A DNA stretch of 64,000 bases from Sphingomonas sediminicola (GCF_014489515.1 NZ_CP060782.1:1364001-1428000); one strand, 5' to 3'; positions 11,632 through 21,449 are shown, counted from the first letter of the stretch. Notes: a model not told the origin generated them from the sequence alone. Program-made: numbers and translations.

Positions 11632-12860
11632 CAGCGGTCGCACTCCCCAAAAACCACGTCGATTGCGGACAACACGGCCGTCACATCCGCCAGCATGTGG
11701 CCCTTCATCATAAAGTCCATGGCTTGGAGGTGGCTGAACGCCGTTGGGCGTATCTTGCAGCGGTACGGACGGTTCGTCCCATCGGCGACGAGGTAGACGC
11801 CGAACTCGCCCTTCGGGCTCTCCGTCGCGACATACACTTCGCCCTCGGGCACGTGATAGCCCTCGGTGTAGAGCTTGAAGTGGTGGATGAGGGCCTCCAT
11901 CGAAGTCTTCATCTCGGAACGGCTCGGCGGGAACACCTTCCGGTCTTCCGATCCGACTGGCCCCTTCGGCATCTCTTTGAGGCACTGGCGCATGATCTTC
12001 GCCGACTGCCGCACTTCCTCCACGCGGACCATGAAGCGGTCGTAGCAGTCGCTGTTGGTGCCGACCGGAATGTCGAAGTCCATCCGGTCGTAGACTTCGT
12101 AAGGCTGCGAACGGCGGATATCCCACGGAATGCCGGCAGCGCGGATCATCGGGCCCGAGAAGCCCCAGGCGATCGCGTCTTCCTTGCTGACGACGCCGAT
12201 ATCGACATTGCGCTGCTTGAAGATTCGATTGTCAGCGACAAGGCTGATCGCGTCCTCGAACAGGTGAAGCCGGTTATCGAGCCAGTCGCCAAGGTCAACG
12301 AGCATCTTCTCCGGCAAGTCGTAGCGAACGCCGCCCGCGCGGAAGTAATTGGCGTGCATGCGCGCGCCGGACGCCCGCTCGTAGAACTGGAGCGTGTCCT
12401 CGCGGACCTCGAACAGCCACAGGTTCGGAGTCATCGCGCCGACGTCCATGATGTGGCTGCCGAGGTTCAGCATGTGATTGGAGATGCGGGTCAGCTCCGC
12501 CATCAGCACGCGAATGTACTGGGCGCGGAGCGGCACCTCGAGGCCCATCAACTTCTCGATTGCCAGCACGAAGCTGTGCTCCATGCACATCGGCGAGCAG
12601 TAATCGAGCCGGTCGAAGTAGGGCAGCGCCTGCTGGTAGGTCTTGTACTCGATTAGCTTCTCGGTCCCGCGGTGGAGCAGGCCGATGTGCGGATCGACGC
12701 GCTCGACGATCTCGCCGTCGAGCTCCATGATCATTCGAAGGACGCCGTGCGCCGCAGGGTGCTGCGGGCCGAAGTTGATCGTGTAATTGCTGACGGTGTC
12801 GTCGCCAGCCGTGCCGGCGCCGACGTTTACCTCGACCGTGCGCGAACGGGTGTCGGTCAT
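11631..12860 (-). CDS. nuoD: NADH-quinone oxidoreductase subunit D
   Basis: 49-kDa type subunit that forms the quinone site with NuoB; 409 residues, related to the NiFe-hydrogenase large subunit but without metal ligands. The start [16 protein letters not shown] is followed by [17 protein letters not shown], the N-terminal quinone-site motif. The ATG at 12860 overlaps the nuoC stop (ATGA, once the nuoC frame is repaired). Confidence 0.96.
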   Translation of the reverse strand: MTDTRSRTVEVNVGAGTAGDDTVSNYTINFGPQHPAAHGVLRMIMELDGEIVERVDPHIGLLHRGTEKLIEYKTYQQALPYFDRLDYCSPMCMEHSFVLAIEKLMGLEVPLRAQYIRVLMAELTRISNHMLNLGSHIMDVGAMTPNLWLFEVREDTLQFYERASGARMHANYFRAGGVRYDLPEKMLVDLGDWLDNRLHLFEDAISLVADNRIFKQRNVDIGVVSKEDAIAWGFSGPMIRAAGIPWDIRRSQPYEVYDRMDFDIPVGTNSDCYDRFMVRVEEVRQSAKIMRQCLKEMPKGPVGSEDRKVFPPSRSEMKTSMEALIHHFKLYTEGYHVPEGEVYVATESPKGEFGVYLVADGTNRPYRCKIRPTAFSHLQAMDFMMKGHMLADVTAVLSAIDVVFGECDR

Positions 12861-13742
12861 GCAGCACCCCGGGCCTACGGCGGCCGGTGCTCTGCGGCTT
12901 CGGAGCGGCGGTCTTGCTGGCCTTGCTCACTTCCGACTTCGCCTTTGCGGTAGCCGGCTTACGGGCCTGCTTCTTTGCCTCCGCATTCGCCGGAGCGCCG
13001 GCACCCGTGTCGGCAGGCTTTTCGGTCGTCTTCGGCGTTGCGACAGGAGTCTTCGGGTTCACGGCCGCCGGCGCGTTCGGCGCGGGCGCGGGTGAAGGCG
13101 CTCCGGCCGCCTCGGCGGTCGCTTTTTCATCGCCTGGAAGCCTGTACTCCGGGCCTTCCCACGGCATCAGGAAGTCGAACGTTCGGAAATCCTGTGGAAG
13201 CTGGACAGGTTCGTAGACGACGCGCTTCTCGACCTCGGAATAACGAAGCTCGACATGGCCGGTCAGCGGGAAGTCCTTGCGGTTCGGGTATCCCTCGAAC
13301 CCGTAGTCGGTCAGGATCCGTCGCAGGTCGGGATGCCCCTCGAAGAGCACGCCGTACATGTCGAACACTTCGCGTTCGAGCCAATTGGCGACCGGCCAGA
13401 CAACCGTCGCAGTCGGCACCGGAGAAGTTTCGTCGGTCAGCACCTTCACGCGAAGGCGGCGGTTCTTTGTCAGCGACAGGAGCTGGTAGTTCACCTCGAA
13501 GCGCTCGGGGCGCTCGGGATAGTCGGCTCCGGCGATCTCCATTAGCTGCTGATATTCGAGACCAGGCGTGTCGCGCAGAGTGCGCAGCGCATCGACGACA
13601 CTGTCGCGGCGAACCGTCAGTGTGATTTCGCCGACATGATCCTTCACGTCGATAATCTTGTCGCCGAGAGCCTTCTTGGCGGCGTCGATGACCCCTCGTC
13701 CGATGCGGTCTTGGGGACGTGCAGTGCGAGTTTGACGGCCAT
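12857..13742 (-). CDS. nuoC: NADH-quinone oxidoreductase subunit C with long Ala/Pro/Lys tail (two frameshifts)
   Basis: 30-kDa type subunit of the complex I connecting module. The ATG at 13742 overlaps the nuoB stop (TGATG) and reads [18 protein letters not shown] missing G in the run at 13692-13695 then shifts the frame to [19 protein letters not shown]. The core ends near [14 protein letters not shown] and contains [20 protein letters not shown]. About 90 further residues form a low-complexity Ala/Pro/Lys/Thr tail. A second missing base in 12867-12870 prevents the natural end, which would overlap nuoD as ATGA. Repaired length is 295 residues. Confidence 0.9.
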
Positions 13743-14314
13743 CAGCGTGCGATCGTCCCCTCGCGGCGGATCTTCCGCTGGAGCTGGAGGATTCCGTAGA
13801 GCAAAGCTTCCGCGGTCGGCGGGCAGCCGGGAACGTAAATGTCGACCGGAACGATGCGGTCGCAGCCGCGAACCACCGAGTAGCTGTAGTGGTAATAGCC
13901 GCCGCCATTGGCGCAGCTGCCCATCGAAATCACGTAACGCGGCTCCGACATCTGGTCGTAAACCCGCCGGAGCGCCGGAGCCATCTTGTTGCAGAGCGTC
14001 CCGGCAACGATCATCACGTCCGACTGGCGCGGGCTCGCGCGCGGAGCGACGCCAAACCTTTCAAGGTCATAGCGTGGCATGTTCACATGGATCATCTCGA
14101 CCGCGCAGCAGGCGAGGCCGAAGGTCATCCACCACAGTGAACCGGTGCGCGCCCAGGTGAACAAATCCTCGGTCGTGGTGACCAGGAAGCCTTTTTCGTC
14201 CAGGCTCTGGCGCAACTCTTCGAGCTTCGCGCGGTCGATGTCGCCGGGAACGAGGCCCGCGAGACGCGCAAGCTCCTCCTCGGTCGGCATGCGATCGTGT
14301 CGGGGATCGAGCAT
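13742..14314 (-). CDS. nuoB: NADH-quinone oxidoreductase subunit B
   Basis: PSST-type subunit with 4Fe-4S cluster N2, the last electron carrier before quinone. Ligands are in [22 protein letters not shown] and VPGCPP. I use the ATG at 14314, which shares a base with the nuoA stop (TGATG) and gives 190 residues beginning [18 protein letters not shown] codons at 14323 and upstream are in frame but lie within nuoA. Confidence 0.94.
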   Translation of the reverse strand: MLDPRHDRMPTEEELARLAGLVPGDIDRAKLEELRQSLDEKGFLVTTTEDLFTWARTGSLWWMTFGLACCAVEMIHVNMPRYDLERFGVAPRASPRQSDVMIVAGTLCNKMAPALRRVYDQMSEPRYVISMGSCANGGGYYHYSYSVVRGCDRIVPVDIYVPGCPPTAEALLYGILQLQRKIRREGTIAR

Positions 14315-14690
14315 CACTCCCATTCGAGGGCCCCTTCTTCCACGCATAGGCAAGGCCAAGGCCAAGCTCCGCGAGGAAGATCATCATAGCGATCCAGCCA
14401 GACAGCCTGGTGAAGTCCAGGCTGACCGCCCAAGGGAAGAGAAAGGCCGCTTCGAGGTCGAACACGATGAACAGGATCGCGACGAGGTAGAAGCGGACGT
14501 CGAACTGGGCACGGGCATCCTCGAACGCCGGAAAGCCGCACTCATATTCGGCCAGCTTCGCGGGATCCGGGCGGTGGGCACCGGTCAAGCGCGACACGAT
14601 CATCGGAAGCACGACGAAAGCGCTCGACAGCGCGAGCGCGATGCCGAGGAAGAGCAGGATCGGTAGATATCCGGCGGCTACGCTGGACAA
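14314..14690 (-). CDS. nuoA: NADH-quinone oxidoreductase subunit A (frameshift near 3' end)
   Basis: First gene of the nuo operon, a three-helix membrane subunit. The best start is the TTG at 14690 with a GGAG Shine-Dalgarno at 14697-14700. Further upstream in-frame sequence is not conserved. It contains [20 protein letters not shown] and [20 protein letters not shown], both family signatures. A missing G in the run at 14331-14334 diverts the C terminus. With the base restored it ends KKGALEWE at the TGA overlapping nuoB, 125 residues. Confidence 0.92.
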
Positions 14691-14735
14691 GCAAATCTCC
14701 GGGGTTCGAAAACTTGGCGGGGCTTTAGGCCAGCA

Positions 14736-14751
14736 GGTTGCGAGGGCAACC
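14736..14751. other. Short inverted repeat ahead of nuoA
   Basis: GGTTGC-GAGG-GCAACC, a perfect 6-bp stem in the 91-base gap between the phosphatase gene and nuoA. No U-tract follows on the minus strand, so it could be an attenuator, an operator or chance. Confidence 0.3.
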
Positions 14752-14781
14752 CGCCCGCCCTCACGAAAATGGCCAATTTTG

Positions 14782-15594
14782 CTAGCGCAAAGCACCGGCA
14801 ATCAGCTTCTGCAGGCGGCTGTGGATGGCGCCGGACGCGGCGATATATTCACGACGTTCAAAGATGCGGTCCGAGCCCCGATAATCGCTCACGAAGCCGC
14901 CAGCCTCGCGGACCAGCAGGACACCCGCGGCGGTATCCCACCGATCCAGATCGTCTTCCCAGAAACCGTCCATCCGCCCCGCCGCGACCCAGGCCAGGTC
15001 GAGCGCGGCCGAACCGAACCGCCGGACGCCCGAAACGTGCGGGGCGACAGCGCCGTAAATCTTCGACCATTCAGCCGGGACACCTCGACCACAGTGAGGA
15101 ATGCCAGTTCCAACCACGCAATCGGCCAGGTCGCGGCGAGACGAAGCGCGGAGACGGCGATCCTGAAGCCAGGCTCCCCTGCCTTTTTCGGCCCAGAAAC
15201 CCTCGTCCGTAAGCGGCTGGTAGACCAGACCGTGCGTAATCTCCGGACGACCGTCGGGTCTTTTCTCCTCAACGGCAATCGAGATGGAGAAATGCGGGAT
15301 GCCGTGAAGGAAGTTGGTGGTTCCATCGAGCGGATCAACGATCCAGCGCGGCTTGGAAGGATTTCCCTCCACCTCGCCGCCTTCCTCGAGGAGCAACCCC
15401 CAGTCGGGTCGCGCATTACGCAGCTCCTCGACAATTGTCTGCTCAGCGCGCTTGTCGGCCATCGAAACGAAATCGGCGGGCCCCTTTCGGCTGACCTGGA
15501 GCTGCTCAACCTCGCCGAAGTCGCGCCGAAGGCGCGGTGCCGCCTTGTGAGCGGCTCGCTGCATGACGGTGATCAGGCCGGAATGGGATACCAA
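14782..15594 (-). CDS. suhB: Inositol monophosphatase family protein
   Basis: Mg-dependent Li-sensitive phosphatase fold, 270 residues. The metal site motifs are [12 protein letters not shown] (DPxDGT) and WDTAAGVLL near the C terminus. The upstream acidic motif is [11 protein letters not shown], where many relatives have EES. The substrate (inositol phosphate, another sugar phosphate or a nucleotide) cannot be told from sequence, and the symbol follows the common family name. The predicted start is TTG at 15594, with an ATG ten codons in as the alternative. It follows efp by 11 bases and is probably co-transcribed with it. Confidence 0.85.
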   Translation of the reverse strand: MVSHSGLITVMQRAAHKAAPRLRRDFGEVEQLQVSRKGPADFVSMADKRAEQTIVEELRNARPDWGLLLEEGGEVEGNPSKPRWIVDPLDGTTNFLHGIPHFSISIAVEEKRPDGRPEITHGLVYQPLTDEGFWAEKGRGAWLQDRRLRASSRRDLADCVVGTGIPHCGRGVPAEWSKIYGAVAPHVSGVRRFGSAALDLAWVAAGRMDGFWEDDLDRWDTAAGVLLVREAGGFVSDYRGSDRIFERREYIAASGAIHSRLQKLIAGALR

Positions 15595-15605
15595 TGATCG
15601 TCTAC

Positions 15606-16169
15606 TTAGTCGGCACGGCGAACATATTCGCGGCTGTACGTATCGACGACGATACGGGTTCCGCTCGCGATATGCGGGGGGACCATCACGCGGACGCCAT
15701 TGTCGAGAACTGCCGGCTTGTAGCTGGACGAGGCCGTCTGCCCTTTCACCACCGCGTCGGCCTCGACGATCGTCGCTTCGATCTGGTCCGGAAGCTGAAC
15801 GCTGATTGGACGCTCGTTGTAGAGCTCCATCACCACGTCCATGCCGTCCTGGAGGAAGGCCGCCGGATCGCCGATCAGGTCCTCGGCGAGCGAGACCTGC
15901 TCGTAATTCTCCTTGTCCATGAACACGAGCATGTCGCCGTCGTGGTAGAGGAACTGGAAGTCCTTGGTGTCGAGGCGGACGCGCTCAACGGTCTCGGCGG
16001 AGCGGAAGCGGACGTTGGTCTTGCGGCCGTCGATGAGGTTCTTCATCTCGACCTGCATGTAGGCGCCGCCCTTGCCGGGCTGCGTGTGCTGGATCTTCAC
16101 GGCGCGCCAGATGCCGCCTTCGTACTCGATGATGTTGCCCGGACGGATGTCCACGCCGCTGATCTTCAT
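15606..16169 (-). CDS. efp: Elongation factor P
   Basis: Three-domain tRNA-shaped factor that relieves ribosome stalling at polyproline, 187 residues, the usual length. It begins [20 protein letters not shown]. The modified-lysine loop is recognisable as [17 protein letters not shown] (PGKGGA). The C terminus is the OB-fold pair including [17 protein letters not shown]. Polyproline runs are common in this genome's envelope proteins (for example the barrel gene at 18071-19073), so EF-P is likely to matter here. Confidence 0.96.
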   Translation of the reverse strand: MKISGVDIRPGNIIEYEGGIWRAVKIQHTQPGKGGAYMQVEMKNLIDGRKTNVRFRSAETVERVRLDTKDFQFLYHDGDMLVFMDKENYEQVSLAEDLIGDPAAFLQDGMDVVMELYNERPISVQLPDQIEATIVEADAVVKGQTASSSYKPAVLDNGVRVMVPPHIASGTRIVVDTYSREYVRRAD

Positions 16170-16199
16170 GATCGCCTACCTGCTAAGACTGATGAAAGA

Positions 16200-16230
16200 G
16201 CCGCCGCGGGTTGAACCGCGATTGGCGGCG
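16200..16230 (-). terminator. Hairpin downstream of the M23 peptidase gene
   Basis: GC-rich nested inverted repeat (GCCGC...GCGGC outside, CGCGG...CCGCG inside) just after the stop at 16234, followed on the minus strand by CTCTTTCATC. The T-tract is weak, so it is a possible rather than clear terminator. It also sits directly upstream of efp. Confidence 0.45.
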
Positions 16231-16233
16231 GCC

Positions 16234-16877
16234 TTAGCCGCTGGTCATTTTTCCGGCAAGAAGGGGGTAGGGATTGATCGGCGTGCCCTGCCACCATTTC
16301 TCGCCGGGCTTCATCTGGTTGATCGCGAAATGGAGGTGCGGACCTTCGGCGCTGGCGTTGCCGGTGTGGCCAACGCGGCCGATGAATTGCCCCGCTTCAC
16401 CTGCTGCCCTTCCGTGAGGCCCGGCGCGTAACCCTGCAGGTGCGCGTAATAGTAGGTCCAATGCTGATCGGGTGACCGGACGTAAGCCGTGATTCCACCA
16501 CCACCCGGCGAAAAGAACAGCTTCTCCACCGTTCCGTTGGTCGCCGCGAGCACCGGCGTGCCCTCCGCAGCCATGATGTCGATCGCATCATGAATCCTGG
16601 CACCGCCTGCCCGGGCCTGGGTGAAGGTGTCGGTCAACTGCTTTGCCTGGATCCCCTGCACGGGGATCGCCAGACCGGCGGGGCCGACCTCAACGCCTTC
16701 CGCAATGGCGACTGGCGGGCCTGATGCCGGATCGATGACTTCGACATCTCCGGCGGCATGCACCTTGCGAGCCGCGGCGGTCGGCAAGGCGCCGGTGTTG
16801 TAGGCGAATATCCAGAAGGCGCTGGTCAGGGTTGCGGTGACCACGGCGGTCGATGAAACCGTAAACGCCTTCCCCAT
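16234..16877 (-). CDS. M23 family metallopeptidase (LytM-type), frameshifted
   Basis: Envelope peptidoglycan endopeptidase-like protein. It starts MGKAFTVSSTAVVTATL with an AGGAGG site just upstream. One N-terminal transmembrane or signal-anchor segment leads into the M23 domain, with RIHDAIDIMAAEGTPVLAA and the Zn motif HLHF. The HxxxD part reads HDAID rather than the usual HxGxD. A missing G in 16390-16393 separates the two halves (KRG|QFIGRVGHTGNASAEGPHL). Repaired length is 214 residues. It follows the L,D-transpeptidase gene by 8 bases. Confidence 0.85.
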
Positions 16878-16885
16878 TGTTCCTC

Positions 16886-17953
16886 CTATGCGACGAACTT
16901 GGCCTGGAAGCCCGGCTTCATCATTCTCGAGAGGCGCATCACGTCCCAGTTCGTCATGCGCAGGCAACCATGGCTTTGAGTCTTGCCTATCAACTGCGGC
17001 TCGGGTGTCCCATGAATGCCGTAATGCTCCTTCGTGAGGTCGAGCCAGGCGACTCCGACCAAGCCGTTCGGACCCGGCGGAAGCTTATGTTCGGCCTTAT
17101 CGTCGGAGACATCCCAGAACAGGTCCGGCTGATAGTTGAAGGGCGGCAGGAACGAGAAGGTCGGCACCTTCCAGTTCCCCAAGGGCAACGGATCGTGACC
17201 CGATCCGGTCGTGACCGGAAATTGAGCGACCAGCTTGCCCGACGGCTTCGACGATCCCTTCGGAAGATCGCCTTGATAGACCTTGAGCGTCCCCTCGCTC
17301 TTGTCGACGACGACATAATCGCCTTTGGGCTGGTTGCCGTCGACGTTCAGCGCGGCGAGCAACGGTTCCTGCTTGTCGATCGCGCCCGAATAGTCTCGCG
17401 ACGACGGAGCCACGTTGGGGAGTGTTAGCGTCTGCCCAACGCCAATCCGCTTGTCGGCCCCATTCAGCGCAACGATCGTCTCGGGTGTCGTGTGATAGCG
17501 CTCAGCAAGCTTCTCCAGCATGTTCCGATAGCCGAGGAAGTCGAGCTTCTCCTGGTCTTCAGGCTTTTTCGGCATTGGAAAGGTGAACGGCCCACCGACG
17601 TCCTCCGGTGCCAGCTTCACCTCGAGCGTCGCGGGCCGGCTGTCGGGATTGAGCGCCTGCCTGGTCTGATCGTCCAGCTTGCCTGTGACAGTAAGACCGT
17701 TCGCCTGCTGGAAGCCCCGGATCGCTTTTGATTGAGAGGAACCCGCGCGCCCGTCGATGGGCCCGGGCGAGAAGCCGGCCTGGTCCAGCAGTACCTGAGC
17801 CTGAAGGAGGTCTTGATCGACCTTTGACCCCGGAGTTCCGGCCGCGGGTCCCACTGTGACGGCCTCGTTGCCGGCCGTTGTCGATTGGGCAATGGCGGCT
17901 CCGGCGATGAACGCGACGGCGGCCGCTGTGCTGAACAGGCGTTGATGGCGCAC
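16886..17953 (-). CDS. L,D-transpeptidase with peptidoglycan-binding domain
   Basis: Periplasmic YkuD-fold enzyme that forms 3-3 crosslinks or attaches proteins to peptidoglycan. An N-terminal signal segment (RLFSTAAAVAFIAGAAIA) is followed by a PG_binding_1-like repeat (LLDQAGFSPGPIDGRAGSSQ), a LysM-like stretch, and the catalytic domain with GIHGTPEPQ and SHGCLRMTN, where Cys is the nucleophile. I prefer the GTG at 17953, which has GGAGAG at the right distance. A TTG at 17965 is the alternative. Confidence 0.88.
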   Translation of the reverse strand: MRHQRLFSTAAAVAFIAGAAIAQSTTAGNEAVTVGPAAGTPGSKVDQDLLQAQVLLDQAGFSPGPIDGRAGSSQSKAIRGFQQANGLTVTGKLDDQTRQALNPDSRPATLEVKLAPEDVGGPFTFPMPKKPEDQEKLDFLGYRNMLEKLAERYHTTPETIVALNGADKRIGVGQTLTLPNVAPSSRDYSGAIDKQEPLLAALNVDGNQPKGDYVVVDKSEGTLKVYQGDLPKGSSKPSGKLVAQFPVTTGSGHDPLPLGNWKVPTFSFLPPFNYQPDLFWDVSDDKAEHKLPPGPNGLVGVAWLDLTKEHYGIHGTPEPQLIGKTQSHGCLRMTNWDVMRLSRMMKPGFQAKFVA

Positions 17954-18013
17954 GCAACTCTCCAATTCGAATCTGTCCGATCACGAACGATGCAGCGCCG
18001 AACAGTTTCCCAA

Positions 18014-18050
18014 AGAAAATCCCGGGCGAAGCACGCGCTTCGCCCGGGAT
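18014..18050 (-). terminator. Rho-independent terminator of the outer-membrane protein gene
   Basis: Perfect 14-bp stem (18019-18032 with 18037-18050, loop of 4) about 20 bases after the stop at 18071, followed on the minus strand by TTTTCTTT. Confidence 0.85.
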
Positions 18051-18070
18051 CACACGCAACTTGAAGTCGC

Positions 18071-19073
18071 TTATCCGCGCTCTGGCGCCGGCGGCGGAGG
18101 CGGAGGCGGAGGCGGCGGGCCGGGCAGGCCTCGGTCGCCAGGATCACCGTGCCGTCCGGGCAGGTCTGCGTCGCCGGAGGCGGCGGAGCCGGAGGCGGCG
18201 GGGCGGCGGAGGCGGAGGCGGCGGAGCCGCTTCTGCACCACCGAAGTTGAAGATCAGGCTGGCCATGAGACTGTGCGAACGGAACTTCTGTTCGAAGTTG
18301 GTGAACGCGGTCGCGTTCGTCGTCACGACCACAGGAGCCGTGGCGCCCACGGGGAGAACCGTCTCCGGGTTGCCCGAAAGAGCGAAGCCCGTGTCGTCCG
18401 ACATGTCGAGCTTGCCGGTCGAGAAGTAACGATACTTCAGGCCGAAATCGATGTTGCGGCTGAGCGCGTAACGGACACCGGCAATGCCCTGCCATGCCCA
18501 TGCGCTGTCGCTCTGACCGAGCGACTTGACGCGAGCACGACCGAAACCACCACCGCCGTAGAAGGACAGGCCGTCTTCGTTGCCGAAGTCCAGCAGCGCA
18601 TTGATCATTCCCGATAGGACGCTGACGTGACCGCCAAGGTCGACGTCGGTAGCAACCAAGGCCGGCAGCGGATCGACCGGATCCGGAGCCACGTCGCGGT
18701 CAGGACGGTTCAGTGCCGTATTGATCGCGGCGAGGTCGGTGGAGTCGATTTCCAGGTCGTTGAGCTTGGCGCGCTTGTAACCAAGTTCGCCTTCTACCCG
18801 GAACATTCCGAAGTCGTAGCCGGCGATGGCGTCGACGTCGTAGCCCTTCTTGTAGTCGATGCCGAACGTGTTGCTGAACGTCGTGTCGGCGGGACCGACG
18901 ACGACCGGCGTCGCCGGCGTCTGGGTGGTCGTATAGTCGACGAAGAGATCGGCATCCTGATCCTTCGGGAACATGATGCCGCCTTCGACTCCGACATAGC
19001 CGGAACCATCGCGGGCGGCGGCTGGAGACGCCACCGCAGCAACCGCGACGGCGGCCAGGAGATATTTGTACAT
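18071..19073 (-). CDS. OmpA-like eight-strand outer-membrane barrel with polyproline tail (two frameshifts)
   Basis: Outer-membrane protein of the small beta-barrel (OmpA N-domain / OMP_b-brl) type. The start MYKYLLAAVAVAAVASPAAA is a clear signal peptide. Alternating strands follow, ending RSHSLMASLIFNFG. The 3' end is a CCG-rich repeat with two missing bases (gggg at 18200-18203, ggg at 18117-18119). Repaired, it reads a polyproline run, a short loop CPDGTVILATEACPAP with two Cys, a second polyproline run, then APERG and TAA at 18071, 334 residues. The peptidoglycan-binding OmpA C-domain is absent. Confidence 0.85.
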
Positions 19074-19184
19074 GGAGTCTTCCCTTGCTTGTTTGTCGCG
19101 CCCCAACTGGCCATGCCTGCGAAGGTTTCGTGAGAATGGCGGGCCGGCTTGATTAGGATTCGGAGTGATGCATTTGCGCCACAG

Positions 19185-19206
19185 TTTTCGCCAAGAATGG
19201 CGAAAA
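19185..19206. terminator. Inverted repeat between thiE and the Omp gene
   Basis: TTTTCGCCA-AGAA-TGGCGAAAA, a perfect 9-bp stem. It lies 30-50 bases after the thiE stop and upstream of the Omp gene, so it could end the thiE transcript or be an operator for Omp. The remainder of 19074-19235 holds no gene. Confidence 0.5.
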
Positions 19207-19235
19207 GCAGCCATTTCCAACAAGCGACAAGCTAA

Positions 19236-19910
19236 CTAATTCTTCGTGGGAATCTTCAGCAAGTCACTGAATTCGCAAACCACCTTCGTAGGTTCGGAAG
19301 CCGACCAGATTGCCTGGCATACGGCAAGGAAGTCTGCCCCTGCATCCACCAGGACCTTGGCGTTCTGCGGAGTAATGCCGCCGATCGCGACGCAAGGAAT
19401 TTCGAAGATCGACGACCACCAACTCAGGATCGAGGGATCAGGCCGGTAGGACGAAGGCTTGGTAATCGTCGGATAGAAAGCGCCGAACGCGACATAGTCG
19501 GCGCCGGCCTCGCCGGCGTCCATCGCGAGGTGACGGCTATCGTGACACGTGACGCCGATCTGCGCCTGAGGACCAAGGATAGCCCTCGCCTCCCGGACGT
19601 CGCCATCCTGCTGTCCGAGGTGGACGCCATCCGCGCCCAATCGCTTCGCCAGCGACACGCTGTCGTTGACGATGAACGCCGCCCCGGCATCGGAACAGAT
19701 GCGCTGAAGCGGCTCGGCGAGACGCGCGAGCTGATGCTCGGGCACATCTTTCACGCGCAGCTGGAACGCCGCGACCACTTCGTCGGCAACAACCGCTTTC
19801 AGTCGTTCAGGAAAGTCGTCCCCAACGTTCTGCGGCGAGATGAGATAGAGACGGCAAGGTTCAGTCCGCCTCGGCGGTTGAAACTCGGCCGGGTCGAACT
19901 CGTCGTCCAA
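19236..19910 (-). CDS. thiE: Thiamine phosphate synthase
   Basis: Joins the hydroxymethylpyrimidine and thiazole moieties to give thiamine phosphate; TIM barrel, 224 residues. Family signatures seen are DGVHLGQQDGDVREAR, VTCHDSRH and AIGGITPQN. It is the last gene of the tkt-to-thiE run, two bases after the aldolase gene, so probably co-transcribed. Thiamine diphosphate is the cofactor of transketolase at the head of the same run. The region after position 150 (PSSYRPDPSILSWWSS) is slightly unusual for ThiE. Confidence 0.88.
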   Translation of the reverse strand: MDDEFDPAEFQPPRRTEPCRLYLISPQNVGDDFPERLKAVVADEVVAAFQLRVKDVPEHQLARLAEPLQRICSDAGAAFIVNDSVSLAKRLGADGVHLGQQDGDVREARAILGPQAQIGVTCHDSRHLAMDAGEAGADYVAFGAFYPTITKPSSYRPDPSILSWWSSIFEIPCVAIGGITPQNAKVLVDAGADFLAVCQAIWSASEPTKVVCEFSDLLKIPTKN

Positions 19911-19912
19911 TG

Positions 19913-20812
19913 CTATGCGGCGACCTTCTCGGTCGAAGCCTCATAGATCTCGTCGATCGCCTCACCCAGATCGCGGTCGAAATCGGCCTCGCTCGTGTCG
20001 TGTCGAAGATCTTCGAGCAAGGCGCGCGAGAAGCTGGCGATCATGCCGGGGTTCTTTGCAAGCTCACGGCAAGCGTCGGTGCGCGAGAAGCCGCCAGAAA
20101 GAGCCACGACGCGAAGGACCCGCGGGTGTCTGACCAGCGCATCGAAGGTGCCGGGATTGGCTGGAATCGACAGCTTCAACATGACTTCGCTGCCCTCAGG
20201 AAGGCGATCGAGGTGGCGCAGAATTTCGTCACGCAACAACTCGTCCGCCGCGGCGCGCTCCGCGCTCTTGATGTTCACTTCCGGCTCGATGATGGGGACC
20301 AGCCCGTGGCTCAACACTTGGGCACCGACTTCGAATTGCTGGGCCACAACGTCGGCGATGCCCGCCGCATTGGCGAGATGAATGACCGAGCGCTCCTTGG
20401 TCCCGAAGATCCCCTTCCGGACAGCGTGTTCCAACAGGGAACCGAGATCCGGATTTGGCTTCATCAGCTGCACGCCGTTGGCTTCGTCGGCGAGGCCCTT
20501 GTCGATCTTCAGGAACGGGACGACGCCTTTGCTCCACAGATATTCCGGTACCGGCTTGCCATTGGCATCACCGTCCATCGTCCGCTCGAACAGGATCGCG
20601 CCGAGAACCTTGTCACCGTTGAACACCGGCGAGGAGATGATCCGAACGCGCATCTTGTGGACGAGGTCGTACATTTCGTCGTCCGACGACCATTCGTCGC
20701 CCTTGTAGCCGTAGCCCTTGAGCGCGCCCGGCGTGGATCCGCCGCTCTGGTCCAGCGCCGCGATGAACCCGTTCGCGCTCTTCACCTTCGTCAGCATTTC
20801 CTGGTTCGGCAT
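19913..20812 (-). CDS. fda: Class I fructose-bisphosphate aldolase
   Basis: Cleaves fructose 1,6-bisphosphate to triose phosphates by a Schiff-base mechanism; 299 residues, metal-independent class I form. Signatures are FIAALDQSGGSTPGALKGYG near the N terminus, the EVNIKSAERAAADEL segment, and the Schiff-base lysine in EVMLKLSIPAN. It sits beside pgk, gapA and tkt, consistent with glycolysis, gluconeogenesis and pentose phosphate flow. No class II aldolase gene is seen in the block. Confidence 0.9.
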   Translation of the reverse strand: MPNQEMLTKVKSANGFIAALDQSGGSTPGALKGYGYKGDEWSSDDEMYDLVHKMRVRIISSPVFNGDKVLGAILFERTMDGDANGKPVPEYLWSKGVVPFLKIDKGLADEANGVQLMKPNPDLGSLLEHAVRKGIFGTKERSVIHLANAAGIADVVAQQFEVGAQVLSHGLVPIIEPEVNIKSAERAAADELLRDEILRHLDRLPEGSEVMLKLSIPANPGTFDALVRHPRVLRVVALSGGFSRTDACRELAKNPGMIASFSRALLEDLRHDTSEADFDRDLGEAIDEIYEASTEKVAA

Positions 20813-20834
20813 AATCGTCGTCCTTATCCTTCAG

Positions 20835-21441
20835 CTAGCGCCGCGCCATCGACGCACGAATGTTCATTGCAACGGAAATCCGGTGACCGTCCCCTTGCCA
20901 CGGCTCGACGCTGTGCAACAGCCATGCGGGGAAAAGAACCATCAAGCCGCTCTTCGGTTCGATCGTGGTCCGCACGTCCGGTCCAGCGTCCTTGAAGCGC
21001 AAGCCCGGGGCATGCATGCGCAGGGCGGGCATGCGCGGGTCGTGGAGCACGAGCTGACCGCCCTCCCCTCGCCTGCCCGGACATAATAAACCGCCGACCA
21101 GTATGTACCGCCGTGGATATGCGGCATGTTGAAGCCGCCGCTCTCATTGATGTTCGCCCAGACGTCGACTGACCAGTTGGGTGGCGGACGATTGGGAGCG
21201 TGACCGGTATTTTCGGTCGCAAGGCGGACGGCATGCTCGATGATACGCTTGCCGGCGTCGCCTCCCCATTGCGGAAAATCCCGCTTGGACTGCCACCCGC
21301 CCGATTGGAGAGCTTTAGGCCAGAATCTCTTTGACGCTGATCGACTATCGCGGGCTCAAGTTCGCGATTGAGGTCTTCCGCGCCCTCCAACTCATCAATG
21401 ATGACTGGCGTAGGAAAGAAATGAAGGACGCGAGCGGTCAT
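20835..21441 (-). CDS. Putative 2OG-Fe(II) oxygenase (TIGR02466-like), frameshifted
   Basis: Starts MTARVLHFFPTPVIID at 21441. The frame breaks at two G runs (about 21296-21302 and 21065-21068 on the plus strand), each one base short. Repaired, the product is 202 residues: WANINESGGFNMPHIHGG, then YWSAVYYVRAGEG, then PKSGLMVLFPAWLLHSVEPW. This is the double-stranded beta-helix pattern of a putative 2-oxoglutarate/Fe(II) oxygenase. HIHG and LLHSV supply the likely metal histidines. The substrate is unknown. It lies between pgk and the aldolase gene with short gaps. Confidence 0.75.
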
Positions 21442-21449
21442 TGGTCCGC

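Noticed and set aside
12295-13908. A single long frame covering nuoC and running into nuoD
   Set aside because: It results from two missing bases in G runs; both genes have normal starts and overlaps after repair.
18061-18260. GC-rich trinucleotide tract as a DNA repeat or CRISPR-like element
   Set aside because: It is the CCG/GCC codon run encoding polyproline in the outer-membrane protein.
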